Shown: one piece after another, positions 16,852 through 24,975 of the stretch
Position numbering within the stretch: position 1 is the first letter of the stretch
Layout of the letters: every line of letters begins with the position of its first letter
Assembly: GCF_000716595.1 (NCBI RefSeq)
Contig: NZ_JNXC01000037.1
Location: forward strand, 62,001-126,000
DNA: 64,000 nucleotides
Direction of reading: 5' to 3'
Origin: Saccharothrix sp. NRRL B-16314
GTDB taxonomy: Bacteria; Actinomycetota; Actinomycetes; Mycobacteriales; Pseudonocardiaceae
Notes under the pieces: model-generated
What the model saw: the letters and a program-made list of their open reading frames with translations, nothing else
What the model was told of the DNA's origin: nothing
Databases searched by the model: none
Made by a program: the position numbers and the translations under genes

Positions 16852-16926
16852 GCGGGCGAGCGTAACAACGGCGAGCAGGCTGGGCAGGGCAAACGCACCC
16901 ACCGCGCTACCTGCACGGCGCTGCAC

Positions 16927-17261
16927 CCGCAGACGACGCGGAGCCTGCGGCGAGGACGGACACCCGAGCCCGCCACGTACGACCCAGTTCGGCAGCTTGG
17001 GCCGTCACGCGAGCGGCCGGAACGGCGGCGGGTAGTGGCAACTGCGCCGTCGTGGCGATCAGCACAGAAGTGCGATGTATCCAGCCCGCAGATCACCCGT
17101 CCGACCAGCGGTTTCACGCCCACCTATCACCGCGTTAGCACCGTCCGAGCCCGACCTGCTTTAACCCATTCGCGTGGACGTAGATGATCTCGGCCCCGCC
17201 TGCCTGGCGCTTCGATACAGTCTCGTGCTGACCACGGAGCGCAATCGGGGAGGTTTGTGCT
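16927..17261. other. Intergenic stretch with a partial copy of the ligD-pol 5' end
   Basis: No gene is convincing here. Positions 16987-17028 resemble 16830-16871, the start region of the polymerase gene (CAGTT..CAGCTTGGGCCG.CACGCG), suggesting a small local duplication. Near the right end, TACAGT at 17216-17221 and GGGGAGG before GTG 17262 look like signals for the next gene. Confidence 0.45.
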
Positions 17262-17717
17262 GTGACCGGCGACAACGGGGGGCTGACGGGAAACGTCGGC
17301 CAGTACGCCTTACAGCAGTACCGCGAGCAGGGCGGTGGTGGACTGGCGAGCCTGTTCACCATGGGGATGAGCGACGTCGTCGCCGCCACCAAGGCCCTGT
17401 CCGCCGCAAGTGAAGCGCAGGCACTCTCGGTCGACCCACAAGCGGTCGACACGATGCTGAAGAAGCTCACCGAGATGCAGGACGCGCTCGACAAGATCGT
17501 GCGCCGCTCGACGCTGCTCACGTCCCACACCCCACTGGGTGGTGGATATGCCGAGGAGATCGGTGGGGTCAACGCTCAGCTCGGCAGCCAGGTGCTCAGT
17601 GAGATCATCCCCGAGATGACCACTGCGATCGATGACCTCAAAACCCAGATCGAAAAAAGTCGCGCGTCCTATCAGAATGTCGATGACGCCAAGGCGCAAA
17701 CACTGAACAACCTCTGA
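17262..17717 (+). CDS. Helical type VII secretion candidate, cassette 1
   Basis: 151-residue protein that is mostly alpha-helical after a short Gly-rich N-terminus. Two long helices are visible (about 45-87 and 105-140) with few prolines. Near the C-terminus is YQNVDD, matching the YxxxD/E export signal of type VII substrates after a helix. It lacks a signal peptide. It is the first gene of a four-gene run with a DUF3558 lipoprotein, a PPE-like protein and an EspG-like chaperone. The same order recurs at 58817-61852. GTG 17262 has GGGGAGG 8 nt upstream. The family is unnamed to me. Confidence 0.65.
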   Translation: MTGDNGGLTGNVGQYALQQYREQGGGGLASLFTMGMSDVVAATKALSAASEAQALSVDPQAVDTMLKKLTEMQDALDKIVRRSTLLTSHTPLGGGYAEEIGGVNAQLGSQVLSEIIPEMTTAIDDLKTQIEKSRASYQNVDDAKAQTLNNL

Positions 17718-17736
17718 CAGGACAACACGACACCCC

Positions 17737-18294
17737 ATGAATCGCCAACTCGCTCGAATCTCCGTCGCCGCCATCGCAGGCCTCGCCATGCTCCTCGTGG
17801 CGTGCACCGACGAACCTGGCACGCCGACTGCCGGCTCGACCCCCACCACGACGGCCGACTCTTCGACCACCAGTGCCAAACCAGATGCCGGCGCACTCGC
17901 GGACGTCAAGCCTTGCGATCTGCTCACTTCGAGCGAAGCAACCGGCCTGAACTTGACGAGCCCCGGGGAGCCTGATCGAGTCGGGGGCACCGATGCCTGC
18001 GATTGGAGCGAAAGCGGAAATGGCGGCCTGATCATCGGCGTCAACCCCACGCGCGGCATCGAAGACCTCGATTACCGTGGCGAAAAGACTTCCCCGATCA
18101 AGATCGGCAAATACGACGCGACCAAGGTGGAATCGCACAAGGGCGCCAAATACGTCTGCCACGTGGTGATTTCGGTCTCGAACTCGTCGAGTGTGCAGGC
18201 CATCGGGACGTTGAAGGCTACTTCCACCGACACGGTCGCCGCGTGTGAGCGCGCCACCAAGGCTGCCGAACTGATCGCACCGAAGCTGCCCTGA
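17737..18294 (+). CDS. DUF3558 domain-containing lipoprotein, cassette 1
   Basis: 185-residue lipoprotein. The signal peptide ends in lipobox LVAC near residue 23, followed by a Ser/Thr/Pro-rich tether (about 25-50) and a DUF3558 domain. Family features seen are KPCDLLTSSEA near the start of the domain, CDWSESG in the middle and a late Cys pair (YVCHV, VAACERA). DUF3558 proteins are abundant in Pseudonocardiaceae and mycobacteria; their role is not established. It sits 19 nt after the helical gene and 31 nt before the PPE-like gene, so the cassette is likely one transcript. Confidence 0.85.
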   Translation: MNRQLARISVAAIAGLAMLLVACTDEPGTPTAGSTPTTTADSSTTSAKPDAGALADVKPCDLLTSSEATGLNLTSPGEPDRVGGTDACDWSESGNGGLIIGVNPTRGIEDLDYRGEKTSPIKIGKYDATKVESHKGAKYVCHVVISVSNSSSVQAIGTLKATSTDTVAACERATKAAELIAPKLP

Positions 18295-18325
18295 CTGCTG
18301 TTCGACCGTCCCGAGGGGGGATGAC

Positions 18326-19585
18326 ATGACTCGCGAAAAGCCTCAGGCGCCCGAACCGACCGCCAACTACCCCGCCCACCCGCACGAGGAGATGAAGCGG
18401 CAGGTCGAGGAGAAGTTCGATCCCGGTCTCGCGGGCGAGATCGCCGATGAGTGGAAGAACATCGGGACCACGTTGACCGAACTGGCCGTCGACTTCCAGG
18501 TCATCGTCAACGGCTCGCAGGACGCCTGGACCGGTAGTGCGGCGGAGGGGGCTCGGGCTGCGCTGGCGAAGGTGGGCAAGTTCAGCGACATGACCGGTGA
18601 CCACTTCACCGCCACCGGCACGGCGCTGCACTCGCAGACGACGGCGGCGTCGGAGGCCAAGGCACGGATGCCCGAACCCGTCGCCTACGACCCGAAGAAG
18701 ATGTTCACCGACGCCATCGGCAGCGGCAACATCCTGAACCTGGCGGCATTGCCCATGACGATGCCCATGCAGAAGGCGAAGTCGGACGGCGCCAAGGCCG
18801 AGGCCATCCAGGTGATGCAGTCCCGCGACGACGCGATGCGCTCGGCGACCAGCGCCATGCCCGCCTTCGCCGAGATGCCGACCGTCACCCAGGAGCAGGG
18901 CACCGCCACCAGCACCACCCAGACCTCCTCGGTCAACACCCGCACGGTCGAACCGAGCAGCAGGGTCGGCACCAACACCCAGGGCACGGGCACCACCAGC
19001 GGCACGACCAACACGTCCTGGACCGCACCGCCCACCGTGGCACCGCCGCCACCCGTGACCCCGCCGGTCAACCTGCCGCCCTCCGGCCCGCCGGCCCCAC
19101 CGGTCACCCCGCCCTGGGCGATGCCGCCCGGCACCAGGCCACCGACCACCCCGCCCGGCAAGCTGCCGCCCCAGTCGGGCAGGCACCTCCCACCACCCAA
19201 CGTCCGCCCACCCGGCCTGCCCGGACGCGGCCCCGGTGGCGGACCAGGTGGACCGGGCGGACCAGGCGGACCGAACGCGACGGGCGGACGTCCCGGCATG
19301 CCCGGTGGACCCGGCGGCAGCGTGGGACGTGGCGGGTTCGGGCCGATGGGTCCCGGCGGCCAGAGCGGCTTCGGCCCGACCGGCACGCCGAACCACGCCG
19401 GCGCACCAGGCCAAGGCGGACGCGGCGCGGCGGGCACGCCCGGCGCAATGGGCGGCATGGGCGCGGGCGGTCAGGGGCAGGGGCAGGGTGGCGAGGACCA
19501 GGAGCACAAGGCCAAGTACCTCATCCCCACCGACGAGTACTTCGACGACAACCGCCTCGTCTCCCCACCCACCATCGGCGAATAA
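18326..19585 (+). CDS. PPE-like type VII secretion protein with Pro/Gly-rich tail, cassette 1
   Basis: 419-residue protein without signal peptide. Residues about 15-170 are helical and carry the WxG-type turn DAWTGSAAEGA near 70, in the manner of PPE/WXG proteins. Residues about 225-395 are very rich in Pro, Gly and Thr, probably unstructured and extended. The C-terminus is a short conserved acidic module (EHKAKYL, DEYFDD, PPTIGE). Proteins of this kind are partnered by EspG chaperones, and an espG-like gene follows after 6 nt. The start ATG 18326 follows GAGGGGGGATGAC. Confidence 0.8.
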   Translation: MTREKPQAPEPTANYPAHPHEEMKRQVEEKFDPGLAGEIADEWKNIGTTLTELAVDFQVIVNGSQDAWTGSAAEGARAALAKVGKFSDMTGDHFTATGTALHSQTTAASEAKARMPEPVAYDPKKMFTDAIGSGNILNLAALPMTMPMQKAKSDGAKAEAIQVMQSRDDAMRSATSAMPAFAEMPTVTQEQGTATSTTQTSSVNTRTVEPSSRVGTNTQGTGTTSGTTNTSWTAPPTVAPPPPVTPPVNLPPSGPPAPPVTPPWAMPPGTRPPTTPPGKLPPQSGRHLPPPNVRPPGLPGRGPGGGPGGPGGPGGPNATGGRPGMPGGPGGSVGRGGFGPMGPGGQSGFGPTGTPNHAGAPGQGGRGAAGTPGAMGGMGAGGQGQGQGGEDQEHKAKYLIPTDEYFDDNRLVSPPTIGE

Positions 19586-19591
19586 CACCGC

Positions 19592-20317
19592 ATGAGCACC
19601 ATCGCGAGGCTGTCCCTGCCCGCCTTCGAGGTCCTCTGGGAGGACCTGCGGGCCGGGACAGCCATCCCCTACCCGTTCGACATCCCCCACCACGGCACGA
19701 CGCTGGACGAACGGGCCCGCGTCCGCAATGACGTCCACGCCGACCTCGAACGCCGGGGCCTGGCCAGACGCGGCCGTCCGGAACCGGAACTCGAAGACGC
19801 ACTGCGCCTCCTCGCCACCCCGGACACGTCGATCACCGTCATGGGCATGCTGGACGTCGCCAAGGAAGAACTCGTGCGCGCCCTGATCGCCGCCCGCGGC
19901 AGGTACGCCGTCCTGGCCGTCCAGGGGAGCGAAGGCGTCCAGCTCGACCTCCTCCGAGAAGTCGGCCTCGCCCACGCCGCGGTGAGCGTCCTGCCCCCAC
20001 GACCACCAGGGCCGGGCCGTCCGGTCACCGTTCCCGCATCGGCGGTGCAAGGACGACGACCGCCGAGCCAGGGCATCAGGCAGACCGTCCGCACCAGCGC
20101 TGACGACGACGTCCGGGTGCTCCGGGAAATGCTGGCCGGCCCCATCACCGGCACCGGCCACTTCACCGCCCGCCCCCACGGAACCGCCGTCACCTGGATC
20201 GACACGCCACGCGGCCGGTACGCCGGCATGGGCACGGACTGGTTGACCGTCGCACCGGCCGACCACACGGGCCTGGTGCGCAGGATCAGCCAGGCACTCG
20301 CGCCTCAAGCCCGGTGA
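19592..20317 (+). CDS. ESX secretion-associated protein EspG-like, cassette 1
   Basis: 241-residue cytoplasmic protein of the EspG family, chaperones that bind PE-PPE heterodimers and deliver them to the ESX membrane complex. Typical features are the opening LSLPAFEVLWEDL, IPHHGTTLDERARV near residue 30, and the C-terminal beta-strands with TWIDTPRGRYAG near 205. It follows the PPE-like gene by 6 nt. Its last 32 nt overlap the 3' end of the convergent tetR gene. No EccC, EccD or MycP genes are in the window, so the secretion core must be elsewhere. Confidence 0.82.
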   Translation: MSTIARLSLPAFEVLWEDLRAGTAIPYPFDIPHHGTTLDERARVRNDVHADLERRGLARRGRPEPELEDALRLLATPDTSITVMGMLDVAKEELVRALIAARGRYAVLAVQGSEGVQLDLLREVGLAHAAVSVLPPRPPGPGRPVTVPASAVQGRRPPSQGIRQTVRTSADDDVRVLREMLAGPITGTGHFTARPHGTAVTWIDTPRGRYAGMGTDWLTVAPADHTGLVRRISQALAPQAR

Positions 20318-20900
20318 CGAATGCGTTCAGCGCCAGCTCGAAGCTGTCGTGGTCGAGTTCCCGCGCCACCGCGGGCAGCAAGTGGGCCTTGTCCAGGTTC
20401 GGGTACCGGTCCCGGTAGAACGTCTGGTCCTCGGAGAACCCGCTCGAGAACGAGCTCAACGCCGCACCGAACACCAGGTACATCAACGACGCCGCGATCA
20501 TGGTCGCCTCCCGCCGCGACCACCCCGCCGACACCAACCCGCCGTGCACGACGTCCAGCCGGCGCAGCGACGCCTCCCGGTGCGCCGGCCCGTAAGCCAG
20601 GAACGGCACGATGTTCGGGTGCGCGGCCAGCGCCGCCCGGTACGAACGCGCGCAGCTGAGCAGACCCTGCCGCCAGTCGCCGCCCTCGAACCCGGACACG
20701 TCGACCTTTTCCAGGATTCGGGCCGCCACGTCGTGCAGCAGGTCGTCCTTCGTGCTCACGTGCCCGTACAGCGAAGCCGCCTGAACGCCCAGCTCAGAGG
20801 CCAGTTTGCGCATCGACAGGCCGTCCAGCCCATCCCGGTCGATGATGTGCAGTGCGGCGGTCCGGATGCGCGAGGCACTCAGGATCGGGCTCCTCGGCAT
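20286..20900 (-). CDS. TetR/AcrR family transcriptional regulator
   Basis: 204-residue regulator. The N-terminal HTH spans about residues 8-55 (IRTAALHIIDRDGLDGLSMRKLA ... ASLYGHVSTKDDLL). The C-terminal half is a helical ligand domain of the TetR_C type. It diverges from two acyl-CoA dehydrogenase genes, and the gap holds inverted repeats that fit its operator (20935-20966). It therefore probably represses itself and the dehydrogenases and responds to an acyl-CoA or fatty acid. The ligand is inferred from context only. Confidence 0.85.
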   Translation of the reverse strand: MPRSPILSASRIRTAALHIIDRDGLDGLSMRKLASELGVQAASLYGHVSTKDDLLHDVAARILEKVDVSGFEGGDWRQGLLSCARSYRAALAAHPNIVPFLAYGPAHREASLRRLDVVHGGLVSAGWSRREATMIAASLMYLVFGAALSSFSSGFSEDQTFYRDRYPNLDKAHLLPAVARELDHDSFELALNAFVTGLEARVPG

Positions 20901-20934
20901 GTCCGCTCCCCTTGCCTGTGGTCGATTCCGCGCC

Positions 20935-20966
20935 TAGGTTAGATAACCTAACACCGTTCGGTTAGG
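20935..20966. promoter_or_regulatory. TetR operator between tetR and acyl-CoA dehydrogenase genes
   Basis: TAGGTTA-GA-TAACCTA (20935-20950) is a perfect 7-bp-arm dyad. The overlapping pair CCTAAC-N8-GTTAGG (20947-20966) gives a second dyad using the same half-site. The region ends at the ribosome binding site of the dehydrogenase gene. Confidence 0.75.
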
Positions 20967-20977
20967 AGGTCACCCCG

Positions 20978-22129
20978 GTGGATCTGCGCATCCCGGACGA
21001 ACACCGGCAACTCAAGGACCTGGCGCACCGGTTCACCGAGGAGCAGATCGTCCCCCACGCCGCCCGCTGGGACCGCGACGAAGCCATCGATCGTGACCTC
21101 GTGCCCGCACTGGGCGAGGTCGGCTTCCTCGGTCTCGGCATCCCCGAGGAGTACGGCGGCAGCGGCGGCGACAACCTGGCGTACTGCCTCGTCCTGGAGG
21201 AGATCGCCCGCGGCGACTCGGCCGTGCGCGGCATCATCTCCGTTTCCCTGGGCCTGGTCGGGAAGACCATCTACAAGCACGGCACGGAGCAGCAGAAACA
21301 ACGGTGGCTGCCCGGGTTGTGCTCGGGCGGGCAGCTCGGCTGCTTCGGCCTCACCGAGCCCGGCACCGGCTCGGACGCCGCGTCCCTGGCCACCAAGGCG
21401 GTCCGCGACGGTGACGACTGGCTGATCACCGGCCGGAAGGTGTTCATCACCAACGGCACGTGGGCCGACGTGGCGTTGATCTTCGCCCGCACCGGTGGTC
21501 CCGGCCCGAAGGGCATCACCGCGTTCCTCGTGCCGACCGACTCCCCCGGCTTCCGCGCCACCGAGATCCACGGCAAGCTCGGCATGCGCGGCCAGGCCAC
21601 CGCCGAGCTGACCCTCGACCAGGTCAGGGTCAGGGACGACAGCCGCGTCGGCGACGAGGGCACCGGCTTCAAGCTGGCCATGGCCGCGCTCGACCGTGGC
21701 CGCATGTCCGTCGCCGCCGGTTGCGTCGGCGCCGCCCGCGGTGCGCTGGAGGCGAGCCTCAAGTACGCCAAGGAACGCGAGCAGTTCGGCAAGCCCATCG
21801 CCGGTTTCCAGCTGGTGCAGGAACTCCTGGCCGACATGGCCGTGGAAACCGACGCCGCGCGGCTGCTCACGTGGCGGTGCGCGGACCTCGCCGACCGCGG
21901 CGAGCCGTTCAGCACGGAGGCGTCGATGGCGAAGCTCTACGCCAGCGAAGCCGCCGTCCGGGTGGCCAACAACGCCATCCAGGTGTTCGGCGGGTACGGG
22001 TACATCGACGAGTACCCGGTGGGCAAGTACCTGCGGGACACCAGGGTCACGACCCTCTACGAGGGCACCAGCCAGATCCAGAAGTTGCTCATCGGCCGGG
22101 CGCTGACCGGCATCAACGCGTTCATGTAG
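20978..22129 (+). CDS. Acyl-CoA dehydrogenase
   Basis: 383-residue flavoprotein of the acyl-CoA dehydrogenase family, catalysing alpha,beta-dehydrogenation of an acyl-CoA with electrons passed to ETF. Visible marks are CFGLTEPGTGSD near residue 125, FITNGTWAD near 155, RVTFG-like KEREQFGKPI near 270, FGGYGYIDEYP near 340, and the catalytic-base segment LYEGTSQIQ near 363. GTG 20978 follows GGAGGT by 7 nt. It precedes a second dehydrogenase gene by 20 nt, so the two are probably cotranscribed under the divergent TetR. Chain-length preference cannot be read. Confidence 0.92.
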   Translation: MDLRIPDEHRQLKDLAHRFTEEQIVPHAARWDRDEAIDRDLVPALGEVGFLGLGIPEEYGGSGGDNLAYCLVLEEIARGDSAVRGIISVSLGLVGKTIYKHGTEQQKQRWLPGLCSGGQLGCFGLTEPGTGSDAASLATKAVRDGDDWLITGRKVFITNGTWADVALIFARTGGPGPKGITAFLVPTDSPGFRATEIHGKLGMRGQATAELTLDQVRVRDDSRVGDEGTGFKLAMAALDRGRMSVAAGCVGAARGALEASLKYAKEREQFGKPIAGFQLVQELLADMAVETDAARLLTWRCADLADRGEPFSTEASMAKLYASEAAVRVANNAIQVFGGYGYIDEYPVGKYLRDTRVTTLYEGTSQIQKLLIGRALTGINAFM

Positions 22130-22149
22130 ACGGGTAGAGGGAGGACGGC

Positions 22150-23319
22150 ATGGACTTCACGCTCGACGAGGAGCAGAAGGAGATCCGCGACTGGGTGCGG
22201 ACCTTCGTGCGCAAGGAGGTGACGCCGCTCGAACCGGAGGTGCTGCGGCGCGAACGCCTGGGTGAGCCCGGTCTGACCCGCGACGAACTGAAGGAACTCC
22301 AGGACAAGGCGAAGGCGGCCGGGTTCTTCGGCGTGCTCACGCCGACCGAGTACGGCGGCATGGGCCTGGGTGCGCTCATGACGGCGCTCGTGGAAGCCGA
22401 ACTGGGCCGCTCGTTCGTCCCGTTCCGCTTCGGCGGCTACGCGGACAACATCCTGTTCCACGGCAACGAGGAGCAGAAGCAGCGCTACCTGCTGCCGACC
22501 ATCTCCGGTGAACGCGTGTCGTGCTTCGCGATCACCGAGCCCGGCGCCGGCTCGGACGCCAAGGCGATCCGCACGTCCGCCCGCAAGGAGGGCGGCGAGT
22601 GGGTGATCAACGGCGAGAAGACGTTCATCACGCAGGGCAACGAAGCGGACTTCGCGATGGTGTTCGCGGTGACCGACAAGGAGAAGGGCGCGGACGGCGG
22701 CGTCACCTGCTTCCTGGTCGACCGGGACATGGGCTGGAAGTCGGAGCCCATCCCGACCATGGGCCAGTGGGGTCCGGCCGCGCTCGTGTTCGACAACGTC
22801 CGGGTGCCCGAGGAGAACATCCTCGGCGAGGTCGGCAAGGGCTTCCACCTGGCCATGCAGTGGATCGGCCAGGGCCGCTACCTGCTGCCGGCGCGGGCGA
22901 TCGGCTCGTGCGAACGGCTGGTCGAGATGGCCATCGAGCAGGCGAACAACCGGGTCACGTTCGGCCAGCCGATCGCCGAGTACCAGGCCATCCAGTGGAT
23001 GATCGCCGACTCCGCGGTCGAGATCGAGGCACTGCGCTGGCTCGTGCTGCACGCCGCGTGGCTGGTCGACCAGAAGGTCGATTCGCGGCAGGCGCAGTCG
23101 ATGGCGAAGCTCTACGGCGGCATCAAGGCCAACGAGATCGTGGACCGGGTCCTCCAGGTGCACGGCGGCATGGGCTACACCCGTGAGCTGCCGATCGAGC
23201 GCTGGTACCGCGAACTCCGGCTGCTCCGCATCTACGAGGGCACGGACGAGATCCAGCGCCGCACCATCGCCCGCAACCTCCTCAAGGGACACTCGAAGGT
23301 CACGGGAACGCTGGGCTGA
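22150..23319 (+). CDS. Acyl-CoA dehydrogenase family protein
   Basis: 389-residue second acyl-CoA dehydrogenase, only distantly like its neighbour, so not a recent duplicate. Seen are CFAITEPGAGSDA near residue 130, WVINGEKTFITQGN near 155, NNRVTFGQPIAEYQ near 265, VHGGMGYTRELPIERW near 338 and RIYEGTDEIQRR near 362 with the Glu usual for the catalytic base. It lacks a signal peptide. ATG 22150 has GGGAGGAC before it. A hairpin at 23336-23365 ends the unit. Confidence 0.92.
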   Translation: MDFTLDEEQKEIRDWVRTFVRKEVTPLEPEVLRRERLGEPGLTRDELKELQDKAKAAGFFGVLTPTEYGGMGLGALMTALVEAELGRSFVPFRFGGYADNILFHGNEEQKQRYLLPTISGERVSCFAITEPGAGSDAKAIRTSARKEGGEWVINGEKTFITQGNEADFAMVFAVTDKEKGADGGVTCFLVDRDMGWKSEPIPTMGQWGPAALVFDNVRVPEENILGEVGKGFHLAMQWIGQGRYLLPARAIGSCERLVEMAIEQANNRVTFGQPIAEYQAIQWMIADSAVEIEALRWLVLHAAWLVDQKVDSRQAQSMAKLYGGIKANEIVDRVLQVHGGMGYTRELPIERWYRELRLLRIYEGTDEIQRRTIARNLLKGHSKVTGTLG

Positions 23320-23335
23320 CAACACTTCTCGCCCG

Positions 23336-23365
23336 CCGGAGGGCTGTCCGCCATCAGCCCTCCGG
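23336..23365 (+). terminator. Hairpin terminator after the acyl-CoA dehydrogenase pair
   Basis: CCGGAGGGCTG and CAGCCCTCCGG make a perfect 11-bp stem around TCCGCCAT, 17 nt after the stop. Confidence 0.7.
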
Positions 23366-23370
23366 TCCAG

Positions 23371-23404
23371 CACGACATCAACCCAGGCACGACATCAACC
23401 CAGG
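23371..23404. repeat. 17-bp tandem repeat
   Basis: CACGACATCAACCCAGG occurs twice back to back (23371-23387, 23388-23404), followed by a shorter degenerate copy (CACGTCAACCCAG). It lies between a terminator and the end of the convergent small gene. Confidence 0.75.
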
Positions 23405-23422
23405 CACGTCGGCCCCGGCACG

Positions 23423-23698
23423 TCAACCCAGCCACACCACGTGCGCCCGCTGCGTGCCGGACGACCGTGAGCTGAGCTCGAACAACACCCGGGCGCTCTC
23501 CGCGCTCTGGGAGCTGAGCCGGAACCCGCCCTCCACGCCGTCGACCTCGGCACGGTCGGCGTAGGCCAGGCCGTAGCCCGCGACGCGCGCGTCCTCCGCC
23601 TCGCCGTACTCCTCCACGATCGCGAACAGCCGAGGCGCCTCGCTGACCGCCAGTTGGTGCATGAGTCCGGTGAACTCTTCCTTGGTCCACGGTGGCAC
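23423..23698 (-). CDS. Conserved hypothetical protein divergent from an Scr1-type regulator
   Basis: 91-residue soluble protein: KEEFTGLMHQLAVSEAPRLFAIVEEYG at the N-terminus, then ARVAGYGLAYADRAEV and FRLSSQSAESARVLFEL. It looks helical at first and beta-rich later. Proteins of this type commonly lie divergent from Scr1/DUF397 units in Pseudonocardiaceae and may share their control; the function is unknown. GTG 23698 has GGGAAGGGG upstream. An in-frame ATG about 90 nt further upstream would add a basic, repeat-like segment (RINGRANGRADKG) that I think is not native. Confidence 0.65.
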   Translation of the reverse strand: MPPWTKEEFTGLMHQLAVSEAPRLFAIVEEYGEAEDARVAGYGLAYADRAEVDGVEGGFRLSSQSAESARVLFELSSRSSGTQRAHVVWLG

Positions 23699-23822
23699 GC
23701 GGGTACCCCTTCCCTTGTCGGCGCGACCGTTGGCGCGACCGTTGATGCGCTCACGCAACGTCACTGATCCGCTACGGTGACCGCACATTAGATTTCCCAG
23801 ACTCGGCCGCGAAACGCAAAAA

Positions 23823-23853
23823 ATGCATAGCTGCACCTTGCATTTGCCATGCA
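23823..23853. promoter_or_regulatory. Possible operator of the first Scr1-type regulator
   Basis: ATGCAT (23823-23828) is followed by TGCAT-TTGCC-ATGCA (23839-23853), an inverted repeat in an AT-richer gap between the divergent small gene and the regulator. Regulator binding here is inferred. Confidence 0.35.
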
Positions 23854-23894
23854 GCGTTCGGCGGACGCACGTGCACGAAAGGGGCCGGACCACC

Positions 23895-24749
23895 GTGGCC
23901 ACGAAGAAGAGCGCGCCGACCATCCGACTGCGCAGGTTGGCCGGTCAGCTCAGAAGGCTTCGTGACGGGACGGAGCTGCGGCGGGAGGACGTCGAGGAGA
24001 AAACCGGCATCAACTCCACCACCCTCTACCGCATCGAGACCGCCCGGACCCGACCGCAGTACCGGACGTTGGCCGCCCTGCTCAAGCTGTACGGCGTGCC
24101 GAGCGATGAGCAGGAACGCCTGATGGCGCTGTACAAGCAGTCCGCCAACCAGGGCTGGATCCAACCCTGGCACGAGGATCTGCGCGAGGAGTACACCGCC
24201 TACATCAACTTCGAGGCCGAAGCGCAAGGTGTCCGCAACTACTCAGGGCTTTTCGTCCCTGGGTTGCTCCAGACCGAGGACTACGCCCGTGCGGTGATCC
24301 GCGGGATCCTGCACGAAGCGAGCGACGAGAGGGTCGAAGACCGCGTTCGCACCCGGATGGAGCGCCAGGCCGTCCTGGCGAAGGCGAAGCCGCTCAAGCT
24401 TTGGGTGATCATCGACGAGGCGGCACTGCGCCGTGAGGTCGGTGGAACGGACATCATGCGGGCACAGTGCGAGGCTCTGGTGAAAGCAGCCATGGCCCCG
24501 CACGTGACGATCCAGGTGATCCCGTTCAGCTCCGGCGTTCATCCAGGCATGCCCGGCCAGTTCCTCATCCTGGAGTTCGAGGACCCGATGGACGCCGACC
24601 TGATCTACTTGGACAGCCAGGCAGGTGAGATATTTTTGGAGTCGGACGCCGACATCAAGCACTTCCGGACAGACTTCGATCAGCTGGTAGCGGTCGCCAA
24701 GAGCCCCAAAGACTCGCTGTCGCTGATCGCCGAGATTGCCACTGGCTAG
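23895..24749 (+). CDS. Scr1-type XRE regulator (HTH plus DUF5753)
   Basis: 284-residue protein. An XRE helix-turn-helix covers about residues 10-65 (LRRLRDGTELRREDVEEKTGINSTTLYRIE). The rest is the DUF5753 domain, with YSGLFVPGLLQTEDYARAV near 125 and VTIQVIPFSSGVHPGMPGQF near 220. Such regulators pair with a DUF397 protein encoded just downstream, as here; these pairs influence development in Streptomyces (the WhiJ/BldB and Scr1/Scr2 type). GTG 23895 is chosen as start; GTG 23871 is possible. The pair is repeated at 62356-63383. Confidence 0.9.
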   Translation: MATKKSAPTIRLRRLAGQLRRLRDGTELRREDVEEKTGINSTTLYRIETARTRPQYRTLAALLKLYGVPSDEQERLMALYKQSANQGWIQPWHEDLREEYTAYINFEAEAQGVRNYSGLFVPGLLQTEDYARAVIRGILHEASDERVEDRVRTRMERQAVLAKAKPLKLWVIIDEAALRREVGGTDIMRAQCEALVKAAMAPHVTIQVIPFSSGVHPGMPGQFLILEFEDPMDADLIYLDSQAGEIFLESDADIKHFRTDFDQLVAVAKSPKDSLSLIAEIATG

Positions 24750-24771
24750 GACGAAGGGGGTTCAAGCAACC

Positions 24772-24975
24772 ATGCAGCACAGGGACCTGTTGGGGGCGGC
24801 TTGGCGCAAGAGCAGCTTCAGCGGGGAAGGCGAATCCTGCGTTGAAGTGGCGTCGATGGGTGATCGGGTCGCCGCGCGCGACTCCAAGAACCTGACCGGA
24901 CCGACGCTGACCTTCAAGGTCGAGCAGTGGCGGAAGTTCCTCGCCGGCCTGGAACAGGTCAGCCCAAGCTGGTGA
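24772..24975 (+). CDS. DUF397 domain-containing protein (first copy)
   Basis: 67-residue DUF397 protein, the usual partner of the Scr1-type regulator encoded 22 nt upstream. The family marks AWRKSSFSGEGESCVEVA and VAARDSKN are present. In known pairs the small protein antagonises or modulates its HTH partner. ATG 24772 has GAAGGGGG upstream; a longer start would overlap the regulator gene. The last 17 nt overlap the 3' end of the convergent gntR gene. Confidence 0.9.
   Translation: MQHRDLLGAAWRKSSFSGEGESCVEVASMGDRVAARDSKNLTGPTLTFKVEQWRKFLAGLEQVSPSW

Noticed and set aside
16827..17123. 98-codon minus-strand frame before the ligD-pol gene
   Set aside because: Cys/Arg-rich composition, overlaps the polymerase gene start, and no ribosome binding site.
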